In this document: positions 31,930 through 41,632 of the stretch, one piece after another
Position numbering within the stretch: position 1 is the first letter of the stretch
Layout: each line of letters starts with the position of its first letter
DNA from: Littorina saxatilis
Taxonomy: Eukaryota > Mollusca > Gastropoda > Littorinimorpha > Littorinidae
Length of the DNA stretch: 64,000 nt
NCBI RefSeq assembly: GCF_037325665.1
Contig: NC_090253.1
Location: forward strand, 6,154,073-6,218,072
Direction: 5' to 3'
Notes under the pieces: generated by a model
Told to the model about the DNA's origin: nothing
The model's database searches: none
Seen by the model: the letters and a program-made list of their open reading frames with translations, nothing else
Translations under genes and position numbers: made by a program

Positions 31930-34900
31930 ATGGAAGCAACTGCTGCAAATACGGATAGCTCTGAAACACACTTAGGGAGAGACGACAATAGAGAGGAAAC
32001 TCTGAGAAATAGTACAGAAGATTTCGTCACTAAATCTGGCATCAGAGTTTCCATCTGCAAGAAGGACATCACTAGATTTCAAGTGGACGCAGTAGTCAAC
32101 GCAGCCAACAAAAACCTAGCTCATGGAAGAGGCGTCGCTGCTGCAATTTCTGATGCCGCAGGGAACACTTTGAGAGAGGAAGGAGACAAGTACATTCAAC
32201 GTCACGGCGCCCTTCAGGTGACCCAGGTCATGGAGACCACAGGAGGACTCCTGCAGTGCCGGAAGGTTCTGCATGCCGTGGGACCGAGATGGAGCGACTA
32301 TGAAGACAAGGCTCTGTGTCAGCAACATCTGATAGACACTGTCTTCAATTGTCTGAACAAGGCCACTACTCTCGGACTCTCTTCTATCGCCATCCCATCA
32401 ATCAGTTCGGCCAACTTCGCAGTCCCGCAAAACATCTGCGCAGATAGCTACTTAATCGCCGTTCAAGCTTTTGATGAACAGCATGGAGGCCAAACTAGCT
32501 TGAAGAATGTCTACTTTGTCGATGTCTCTGACGTAATGGTCGACCTTGTTCAGAGGACTTTTGCCGAGAATTGGAACAATCCGTCCGTCAGTGCTTACAT
32601 CGACCCTTCTGCTCAGCTCGATCAGCATGCTTCGGCGGGCCCAGCAACTTCCAGAAGGAGAAATCCGAACGTGCGGCCACCTAGTTCTCTGAAGGAACAA
32701 CCTCACCATCGACCCGAGGACCTTTTACGACGTTCTGGAAGATCAAGGGCGATGACAGAGAAGGGTTTTAAGGACGTATTGCGAACGAGGATTGACAACT
32801 TCAATCAAGCGATCAAGAGCATCAAACGTCTAATCCAGAGCACCGTATCAGTCCTCAACGACAAGCACGACGATGTCGTCTTCCTTAGGCAAGTCCAAAC
32901 AAAGCTAGTGAAGAAGATGTCCGAAATCAGAACTCTACAAGCAAGAATAGAGGAGCTGCGCTCAGACCCACGTACTGTCGAAGCCTTGGAGGAGATAGAG
33001 ACTCAAGCCGCTACATTAGTCAGCCAGCTGGTCGTCGAGATTGCCAGAAATAATCCTCCGTCCGGACGTCTTGGAAGACCTTCGACAAATAGTGGAAGAA
33101 GAAAGGGAGGCAGTGACATCTCACATTCAACTCATTCGCGAATCCAGCGAACAGAACAAGAATCTATCAAGGTGAAGATGGAAATGCAAGTTCTGCAGCT
33201 CAAAACGGAAGCGCAACTTGAAAGGGAGGAAGAGGAAGCCGAAGCCAGCTTGAGGGCCCTCCAAGAAGAGCAAGAACATAGAGAATCCGAAAGGAGGAAA
33301 GAGAAAAGGAGACGAGAATTCGAAGAAGCCGAGGCTCAAGAAGAGGATAAAAGGAGAATAGAAAGAATTCAACAAAAACTCGTGGACAGCAAAAGAAAGG
33401 CCGAACGACAAAGTTTCTTCGAGGAAAGGAAACTGCTTGTGATTCAAGCAGCAAACAATGACGCCATGAATGCTTTGGTGGCTAATAGCAGGAGCTCTGA
33501 GTCATCGATGACAATATTCTCAGAATATGAGATGGAAGACCCGACTCCAGATCTGTCGCGAAAACAAAGAAGCACTGCTGACTGGGTTCAAAGTACCGTT
33601 GATCAGTTGTCTACAACTGAAAAGAAACTTCCCTTAAGCCCCTTAGTCAAACAAGGTAAAAGCAGACAGGTATTGCAGGTTGACAGGAGCTCTAACCAAC
33701 AAGAGGTGCGCGCCACTGATGGGACGACGGCGGCCACCGAGAAGACCGATGACCACAGCCGCGACCAGAATCCTGGCCTCAGCGCCAGGGACGGTACGTT
33801 CGTGCCCATTTCGAACATCACCACGACAACAAAGAAGGTGCTTCCAGAGATCGTCCGTCGTCAACCAACGCAGACTGCGACTGGAGTGCAGCATCACTTC
33901 ACTGAGGCTGCTTACACCACAGCCTCTCTAAATCCAAGCTATGGCGGAATACCAGCCATTAGAGAGAGGCAACTGACAAAGACACAGTCTGCGCCACGAC
34001 CTCCGTTTACCCAGTCGACTTGGACTGGGGTGTCAACGACTACAGCCAACGTCGGCGGCTACGTCAACGCTGCTGCGACCTACTACGCTGAGCCTCATCA
34101 GCCACGCGTTTTGGCGACGTCAGAGGCTGTCGGCGGCCACGTCAACGCTGCTGCGGCCTACAATGCTGAGCCTCACCAGCCACACGGCTTGACAACATCA
34201 GCGGGTGTCGGCAGTTACGTCGACTACTACATGGCGAAGAATTATGAACCGCCGCAGAAAGATTCACCGCAACAGAGCAAGCTGCGCCATGATGCACCCA
34301 TTTTTACGCAAGTCGCCGCTGGACAGCTGTATGATACCGCCCATTCCGATGAAGCACGTCACGTAATCTACGGGAATAGCGAGGCTGAACCTCTCGTGGT
34401 GACGCCGCACCCCAAAAGACCATCGTACACCTCTGAGCAAATGAACTCTACCAACGCATCAGGTGAAGATCAGCTAAGAATGATCACACAAACATTCTCG
34501 AACGCTATGACATTGAGCCGCCTACCCACGCAAGAACCGAGCATTTTTGTGGGAGATCCCTTGGATTATCCTTCGTGGCATGCAGCCTTCACATTCCTGA
34601 TCGAGAGTCACAACATTCAGGAGACAGAGAAACTACTATATTTAAAGAGATTTCTTGGCGGAAGCGCCTTGGAATCAATCAGTGGTTTCTTCCTAATGAG
34701 AAAGCCGGAAGCCTTCACAAGCGCCATGAAGATGCTGGAGGCAAGGTATGGCAACTCGTTTGCCATAGGGCAAGCTTTCAGGACGAAACTAGAGAACTGG
34801 GACACTGTGAGATCTGAAGATCCAGTCGCTCTTCGTCTCTTCTCTGACTTTTTGAGGCAGTGCTCGGTAGCCCAGAACGAAATTGGAGGTTTGCATATTC

Positions 34901-35547
34901 TTGATGACGCCCAGTACCTCAAACGTATGGTTGATAAGTTGCCGAAGTACATTAAGAACAGATGGAGTCGGAAGGTCACGCACGACAAGGTGAAACATCC
35001 TGAAAGGTACCCAACCTTCAAGGAGCTCTCGGACTTTGTCGAAGAAGAGGCCGAGATCTCAAATGAGCCTGTGTTTGGCATGATTGCCAACAAGACAGCA
35101 CCCAAGTTTGATCCCGTCGACGCACAGAAACAGCAGCTCTATCGAAGGGACAAAGGTCTTCGACAAAACCGTCTAGAATCAGGCGCTCAATCCGTAAGCA
35201 ACCATCTGCTTAACAGCGTGCAGCCAACAGGCAACGATCTGGCTTCAGGCGGCCAGCCCACAGACAAATCACCTTGTATGTACTGCGAGATGTCAAATCA
35301 CGAGCTGCCCAGTTGCCGCAAGTTTGCAGGGCTCTCAAAAGAAGACAAACGAGGCTACGTGATGAGGAACAGACTGTGTTTCGGCTGCTTAAAGGCCGCA
35401 GGGCATGTTGCAAGCCAGTGCAAGGAGCGCGAAGTCTGTAGCAAGTGTAAGAAGAACCATCCAACGAGCATGCACTTGGACATATTCCAGCACGAATCTT
35501 TTGGTAGCCCACGCGAAACCAACCAATCAGTGAAACAAAGACAATGA
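31930..35547 (+). CDS. Macro domain-Gag fusion protein of the BEL/Pao-type element
   Basis: 1205 residues in one open frame. Residues ~31-210 form a macro domain, with VDAVVNAANKNL at 52-63, the phosphate-loop-like HGRGVAAAI at 65-73, VLHAVGPRW near 113 and SIAIPSISS near 142. By motif it is closest to PARP9/14-type macro domains, which bind or remove ADP-ribose. Residues ~400-530 are a long charged coiled coil. Residues ~869-1047 are a Pao-type Gag core (EPSIFVGDPLDYPSWHAAF and following). Three cysteine/histidine knuckles lie at ~1115-1190 (CMYCEMSNHELPSC, CFGCLKAAGHVASQC, CSKCKKNHPTSMH). The ATG at 31930 follows gacaat and is the first in frame. The Gag part should build the particle. The role of the macro domain is inferred: it might bind ADP-ribosylated protein or nucleic acid, or counter host ADP-ribosylation. 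It is a fossil element, but the frame looks whole. Confidence 0.87.
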   Translation: MEATAANTDSSETHLGRDDNREETLRNSTEDFVTKSGIRVSICKKDITRFQVDAVVNAANKNLAHGRGVAAAISDAAGNTLREEGDKYIQRHGALQVTQVMETTGGLLQCRKVLHAVGPRWSDYEDKALCQQHLIDTVFNCLNKATTLGLSSIAIPSISSANFAVPQNICADSYLIAVQAFDEQHGGQTSLKNVYFVDVSDVMVDLVQRTFAENWNNPSVSAYIDPSAQLDQHASAGPATSRRRNPNVRPPSSLKEQPHHRPEDLLRRSGRSRAMTEKGFKDVLRTRIDNFNQAIKSIKRLIQSTVSVLNDKHDDVVFLRQVQTKLVKKMSEIRTLQARIEELRSDPRTVEALEEIETQAATLVSQLVVEIARNNPPSGRLGRPSTNSGRRKGGSDISHSTHSRIQRTEQESIKVKMEMQVLQLKTEAQLEREEEEAEASLRALQEEQEHRESERRKEKRRREFEEAEAQEEDKRRIERIQQKLVDSKRKAERQSFFEERKLLVIQAANNDAMNALVANSRSSESSMTIFSEYEMEDPTPDLSRKQRSTADWVQSTVDQLSTTEKKLPLSPLVKQGKSRQVLQVDRSSNQQEVRATDGTTAATEKTDDHSRDQNPGLSARDGTFVPISNITTTTKKVLPEIVRRQPTQTATGVQHHFTEAAYTTASLNPSYGGIPAIRERQLTKTQSAPRPPFTQSTWTGVSTTTANVGGYVNAAATYYAEPHQPRVLATSEAVGGHVNAAAAYNAEPHQPHGLTTSAGVGSYVDYYMAKNYEPPQKDSPQQSKLRHDAPIFTQVAAGQLYDTAHSDEARHVIYGNSEAEPLVVTPHPKRPSYTSEQMNSTNASGEDQLRMITQTFSNAMTLSRLPTQEPSIFVGDPLDYPSWHAAFTFLIESHNIQETEKLLYLKRFLGGSALESISGFFLMRKPEAFTSAMKMLEARYGNSFAIGQAFRTKLENWDTVRSEDPVALRLFSDFLRQCSVAQNEIGGLHILDDAQYLKRMVDKLPKYIKNRWSRKVTHDKVKHPERYPTFKELSDFVEEEAEISNEPVFGMIANKTAPKFDPVDAQKQQLYRRDKGLRQNRLESGAQSVSNHLLNSVQPTGNDLASGGQPTDKSPCMYCEMSNHELPSCRKFAGLSKEDKRGYVMRNRLCFGCLKAAGHVASQCKEREVCSKCKKNHPTSMHLDIFQHESFGSPRETNQSVKQRQ

Positions 35548-36567
35548 ACAATCTAAAAGAATAGTTTTGTTACGCCACCTGCTACGTACCTTGACACGAA
35601 TGAACATTGTAGACGATCATTCGCCACAAATGATATGTGCCTTAAAGAATTTTAATGTTTGAATGCAGAGATTATTAACTGGACTGAAATGAACTTTAAA
35701 TCTGAGAGGCGATGGTTTTGGTTTTTCAATAAGCTGTTCATGACGTATGTATATGAATGGTGGGAGGAACGAGTTTGCATAAGAATGAAATAATAGTATG
35801 GTAAATAAAGGATTTGTTTTTTGAATATTTGCAAATTATGGTTATTTTGCCACAGAAGGTGTATTAATGTAAATTTGTGTGTTCAACTTACATTTGAAGT
35901 TAACGGAACATGTACTTATTTTTATGTTAAAGTGAAGTCTACCTTAACGTTTAAGCCTAACATTTTTGAGAGAAGTCAATGTTAGTGTATATGGCTAAGT
36001 TGCCATCATCAATGTTAAAAGAAGGTGTTTTTATTTTTTTTTTATTTTTTTTTTTTTATTTAAAGTGAATCAAAGTGCCTACGCGGTTTTGATTAAGGTT
36101 ATGAACGTTTTGATGTTTGTCCTGAAGGTAAAGAAAGTCAACCTGCCTACGCGGCATGTGTTAAAGTTAATGTTGTTTTTTGTTGTTCTGTAAAGAAAGT
36201 AACGTACATGTAACTGCCAACGAGGCACATGATTATGGTCATGAACGTTTTTTGTTGTCGTTGTAATGTGTTTCGAACGTACCCTGTTTTTGCTCAAAAG
36301 GGAGTTAATTTCTGGGGCAAGTATGCGTTTCGGCGTACTCGGTTCTTTTCTCAACAAGAGTAATTTCAGTGGCAAGGTAAATGATTTGAAGGTACTTTGC
36401 TTCTGTCTAGCATTGAGTCGGATTTCTATAGCAAAGCTTTTGTATAAGTAACGTGCTATGTCTGGTAAACGGTTGTAGTGTAAACTGTGTTCAATACTGA
36501 GATTTGTGTTCTGTTTGTCCAGACCTTCCGAATAAGTATAGTCGGGTGTTAGGTCTGGAGGTGGGAG
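35548..36567 (+). other. 3' internal non-coding region of the BEL/Pao-type element
   Basis: Contains three imperfect ~70-85 base repeats, each with 'tgcc(t/a)acg(c/a)gg', a '(g)ttatgaacgtttt'-like segment and 'gtaaagaaagt' (36075-36255). No frame is supported. It ends in the polypurine tract. Confidence 0.6.
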
Positions 36568-38196
36568 TGTAAATGCCATAGTTCTGCGCCTTATTTTTCG
36601 TTTTGGGTGGTTTGTTGCATTTTGCGTTTTGGGGATTTTTGTAATTTTCCTATCGATTTTTTATTTTTCATTTTTTTTGTTGTTGTTATATTTAGCTATA
36701 ATGTCTTTATTTTTCTAGAAGTTTAACTGCATTTAATTTGACCTTATTGTGTGGTAACTCGAGATGCTATGCAATTTGGTGGAATTGTGTGTGGTTTTTG
36801 TTCTGTAAATCCTCTATCTTTTCTGTGTCTTTTCTTTTGTTTCCTTGTGCCTGTCTTTTTGTGTTGACACCTTTCTAGATTGTTCTTGTGAAAATCGTCA
36901 TAGCTTTGTGTTTTGCCCCAAGGGCTTCTGGGAATTTTGTGTACTCACCTGTTAGTGTTGTTTTCCTGTTTGACCGGAGAGGACTGTTTTGTTGTAGCTG
37001 GAGATTTTGTTGAAGGGAAATATGTTTTAAACGTGAGTTCTAACCTTTTCTAAAATGCCTAATGCCAATGGTGTGATCGTGGTGAGCCTACTGTGGAGCC
37101 ATAAGGTTTGTCTTGCTTTCATTGTATTGTCTTTATTGCTACGTTTTGTATGGATAGGTCAAACATGGAATTATCTGTTGAATTTGAAAATGTGAGCTGT
37201 TTCTTGGAGAGGCCGGTAAAGGTAACAGAAGCTAGTTTTATGTGACTTTGTGACCTTCACATTGTGGGCCATTGTTGAGCTTTCACAATTCTGGAAACAT
37301 TTTTTATTTCTCAAACTCAAATTGTTTTTGCCTGCTGTTAGGAACGTTTTTCTTTGTGGAATTTTATTGTATTGAAGCCTCTTTTGTATAAATGAATCAA
37401 CGTTTTTGAGATTGGGGAGGATAACTCTAGTGAGGTATAATGACGTTATGTCCCTTAATACAAGATGTCTGCTGTTTGTTTATAAGAATTTTGATGCTTC
37501 TATTCATTACTGGACTTGGGCTAATCTATAACTATTCTGGTGTTTTCAGCCTTTATTGGACTTGGACAGATTAATTTTATTTATAACTTTTTGGGTGTTT
37601 TGCTCCGTTGATGGACTCTGACTACATTTTCTTTTTTATAACTTTTTTGGTCTTTTGCTTCATATTTTTCATATTTGTATTTTGATATTTTCAATATTTT
37701 TCTTCATCGTTGAACACGACGGTTTTTCTTCATTTATCAGACACTTTGTCTTTAAGACTCTAGTCTATAGTCCTAGTGAGTCAACAACGTATTTATAAGT
37801 TAATAGTTGTTAGTTTCGTGATGACATTGCATTGACTCTATGAATGTATTGACTAATCTGTGGTTTTTTTTTCTTCTGTCAGTTTTTACCTTGTTTGAAT
37901 TCCCTTAAACTCAAAATTCCGTCACTTGTTAGAGCCCCTTGAAACTCTTAGGTTTATGGTATTTGTTTGGAATTGAAAGGAATCTACTTCATTAGTTGAA
38001 ACTTGAACGTTGTCGTTTGTTGTAAAGTGACTCAAGGTGTGAATAATCTCGTGTGTACTGAAACCTATGTGCAACCCTGATTAAAATTTGAACGGACCTG
38101 AGTTTTTTCTGGTTTTCTAGCATGAGTCATTCTTACTCTTCACCAAGTCAGTTTTCTTACTCACGCACACGATCACTCTGTCGGCCCGCATTTATA
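36568..38196 (+). repeat. 3' LTR of the BEL/Pao-type element
   Basis: Same sequence as the 5' LTR with about three small differences. It is followed by ctaac at 38197-38201. Confidence 0.92.
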
Positions 38197-38201
38197 CTAA
38201 C

Positions 38202-38757
38202 AACAAACACAAGGAGCCCTCACTCAAAAATTTTAACACCGTGAATAATGATTACATAACAAGGTTCGAGTCGCTTCATGCACAACCTCACTTCAAGTGA
38301 AGGCACAAACAGGCATGCATTTGCCTCAAAATTAAAAACATCATGCAACGGATTGCTAACAAAATACAACGGTGGATGCCGGGGGTGGATGGGGGGTAAG
38401 AAATAGTTGGCATATGCCCGCTGCGCCGCGCTGGTAAGGACTGACCACAATGTGTTGCTCTCCCGTTCTTATAGACCCCCGCTGATGCATCACACGTGCA
38501 AGCCCCCCGGCAACATGGACATTGCGGCTGGACTCTTCTCCTTGACTTTCACAAGTCGTCCTCTCCCCTCTCTTTCTAATTACGGGCCTAAGTGTTGATA
38601 TCCTGCTTTACTACCCTCTCTTCCCTACCTGCCAACACTGATCCCTTTAAGCCTACCTCAAGTATCTAACATCCTCCTCCTCCACCCGCGGCTAATCTGT
38701 CTCGTTTAAATAGAGTTTATCTGACGCTGTCCGCTCTATCTAAACTCACACTACAAA
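38202..38757. other. Non-coding stretch
   Basis: No gene or recognised repeat. Confidence 0.5.
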
Positions 38758-40559
38758 CTATAACAATCTGGGACAAAAAAATATCCGATGTTCTTATCTG
38801 CTTTCTACACTTGCAGCCTTAGGCAGACTGCAGAACGATCGGGAAAAAACCAATGTAGGAACTAATGGGATCCACGGTAGTGTGGGAATGCGCAGCCAGA
38901 GAGACCGGACGCTTCGCCTAGTTGTTGACCAAACATGTGATCTGAACTCTGAAGTTACTTACTCGTACAAGCACCAACTATGACGCAGAACGGGAGATAC
39001 AGAGAAAATGGGAAAGAAACAAAGAGAGAAGGAACTAAAGAAAATGACGAATCTTCCAAAGGAGAAGACTATATATAAAAACTCCATGCGCAAAAACAAG
39101 TTGGGTTTCCATCCCAAATATAATAAGCCTAAAAAAGGATACAACAGAAGAACAATTAACAGCAACAAACACCAACAACGGAAATACATAACTCTTTTAC
39201 ATCCATAAAATCCCCAGCAGTGTCCATGGATGGATTGGGAAAAAAACATGAATCCATCATAAATAGATGCACAAGTACCATCGATGGCAACAACAACAAC
39301 AGCCACAACAACATCCACGATATTAACCAACAATGAAAAGATTGAACAAGTACAACCACTACCAATACGACAACTACAGCCACAGTTACTAATAAACCTA
39401 AAAACTGAAACCACAATTAAGAACGGAAGCACAAACAAAATACAAGGGAATCCGGAGTATTCCAAAATACTTACTATATATACACCCACAAAAAGAACTC
39501 ATACAACAACATACCTTTCGCCTCTCGCCAGATTGAGTTCGAATTTAACGTATACTGGGAATAGTACTTTCTTTTAAACATTTAAATATGTATTATGTCT
39601 ATTTTTTTGCACAGAACGTTAGGTTGACGTACTCGTGAATGCTCCGTTTTGTCTAAAACAATTTATTCTCGTGTTTTTTTGTATTCCTACAACAAACATA
39701 CGTTGCTATTTTAAGTCTTCCAAATCAGGAGACTATGCAAAAGCACCAAGCAAATCAAACACATTGGATTATTAGTACCACACAGAAGAAGTTTTAAGAT
39801 AAGCAACAACAGCGGAAACACAACATTTTTACAACCACTACAACAAGCAAGCTGCTAGTTTTGCTGAAACCCCGTCATGACCACCTGATCACACAACAAC
39901 CTGACCAATCAAAAGGCAGTGTGGCGACCGCAACACGTGGGATTGGTTGTCAGTTACCCAACCCTTTCTTCTCAACTCAGCCTTGGATAGCAGCCTCACG
40001 ATTGCCACAACTTTATCGGCCCAGAATACACTCGGGCCTTGGGCTACACAGCCTAAGTTACTGAAGTCTACAAAACGACCCACAAGAAAGACGCACCGCC
40101 ACCACCAGCAAGCCTCGGTACACTGAGAACTTCCTGAGAAAAGCCTTCCAAGAACAGACGAGTCAAGAGAGATATATATATATATACAAACCCTCGGTTA
40201 CTGAGAGGTACAATAGAAACAGCAGCCTCGGTTACTAAGAGCATCAGTCCAAGAACAGACGAACAAGAGATATTTACAAACCCTCAGTTACTGAGAGGTA
40301 CTTCAACGACAACAGCTTCAATTACTACTGACAACTAACTTGAGTAGTAACAGCTAACTTGAGTAGTAACAGCTAACTTGAATAATCAAAACAAAACACC
40401 AACCGGCACGACCAAATACATATCTGCTGAAGGCATCGTCTCGATAGTTGTCCCCTGACAAGGCTACCAATCACGTTCTCCATGATTCCTTCATCAACCA
40501 ACAAACCAAAGAACTCGATTCTGTTAATTCTGTCCAAAAATTCGACACCCTATTAGTTC

Positions 40560-40757
40560 GTGTTAGTGATGAACAATATGACCTGGGGTGATTTGCTTCG
40601 GGATCTCTGGGCTGCAGTTGCCGTGTGCGGCAGACCCTTGGCTTTTACTTCACAGAGATATTTCACTAATGAATGGTTCACGTTATTTATAAGTAGACGT
40701 TACATGCTTAATCTGTCCCCTATTACTTTATATTTCAAGTCTTTTTACCATCTTTGA
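40560..40757 (+). CDS. Hypothetical 62-65 residue frame, duplicate of 8057-8248
   Basis: MNNMTWGDLLRDLWAAVAVC and onward to FKSFYHL is kept from copy 1 with only a few substitutions. Function unknown; it may be a chance frame. Confidence 0.2.
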   Translation: MLVMNNMTWGDLLRDLWAAVAVCGRPLAFTSQRYFTNEWFTLFISRRYMLNLSPITLYFKSFYHL

Positions 40758-41015
40758 AAATCAAGTAAATGTTGTTATGTATGTCTGCCATCGAGCTAAC
40801 TTCTGCACACTGAAATTGTAATGAATTATGATAAGAGCCTATTAAGCGTAAGCTGGAGTACGGGCTGTCATCTACGTGATTACGATCGAAAAGAAGAGAG
40901 AAAAATGTATGTACATGAGTCACGATATTGGTTTCTCAACTGAATAGACGAATTCCAAAAATAACTGTGTCGGGTTTGTGTGTTGTGAAAGAGTGAATGC
41001 CCTTGATTTTCAATC

Positions 41016-41484
41016 CGACACACATTGCAGGGGCTCATCACTTGCGAGGGGTGTGTCGGACACACATTGGAGGGGCTCATCACTAGCGAGGGGTGTGTCG
41101 GACACACATTGCAGGGGCTCATCACTAGCGAGGGGTGTGTCGGACACATATTTCAGGGGCTCATCACTAGCGAGGGGTGTGTCGGACACATATTGCAGGG
41201 GCTCATCACTAACGAGGGGTGTGTCGGACACACATTGCAGGGGCTCATCACTAGCGAGGGGTGTGTCGGACACATATTACAGGGGCTCATCACTAGCGAG
41301 GGGTGTGTCGGACACATATTGCAGGGGATCATCACTAGCGAGGGGTGTGTCGGACACATATTGCAGGGGCTCATCACTAGCGAGGGGTGTGTCGGACACA
41401 TATTGCAGAGGCTCATCACTAGCGAGGGGTGTGTCGGACACACATTGCAGGGGCTCATCACTAGCGAGGGGTGTGTCGGAAACA
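41016..41484 (-). repeat. 42-bp minisatellite, array 2 (11 units)
   Basis: The same unit as at 8503-8889, 11 copies with point variants. It starts ~20 bases beyond the AATAAA of TRIM-like gene 2. Confidence 0.95.
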
Positions 41485-41506
41485 CGTGGACAGGAGCACG
41501 TGCAAC

Positions 41507-41512
41507 TTTATT
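41507..41512 (-). terminator. Poly(A) signal AATAAA of TRIM-like gene 2
   Basis: Minus-strand AATAAA ~120 bases after the stop, in the same position as in genes 1 and 3. Confidence 0.6.
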
Positions 41513-41632
41513 TTTACTTTCACAACCCATACAAACCCAACGGTGTTATTTCCGAATATCGTCTATTGAAAACAAGTTTCAAACCACAAGGCCAAAACTT
41601 CGCTTTGAGTACAAATGGACAAAACGAATTCT

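Larger units (their letters stand above)
29896..38196 (+). mobile_element. BEL/Pao-type LTR element with macro-domain Gag
   Basis: Two LTRs of 1627 and 1629 bases start TGTAAATGCC and end GCATTTATA. They are flanked by the 5-base duplication ctaac (29891-29895 and 38197-38201), the size usual for BEL/Pao. The LTRs differ by only about three small changes, so the insertion is very young. A purine-rich tract (ggaggtgggag) lies directly before the 3' LTR. The ends look whole. The only large internal frame is Gag-type, so I class it as a gag-only, non-autonomous member of the family. Leader 31523-31929 and tail 35548-36567 are non-coding; the tail contains short imperfect repeats. Confidence 0.88.

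Noticed and set aside
36079-36579. 166-residue minus-strand frame in the tail of the BEL/Pao-type element
   Set aside because: No domain, opposite to the element's direction, and over short repeats.
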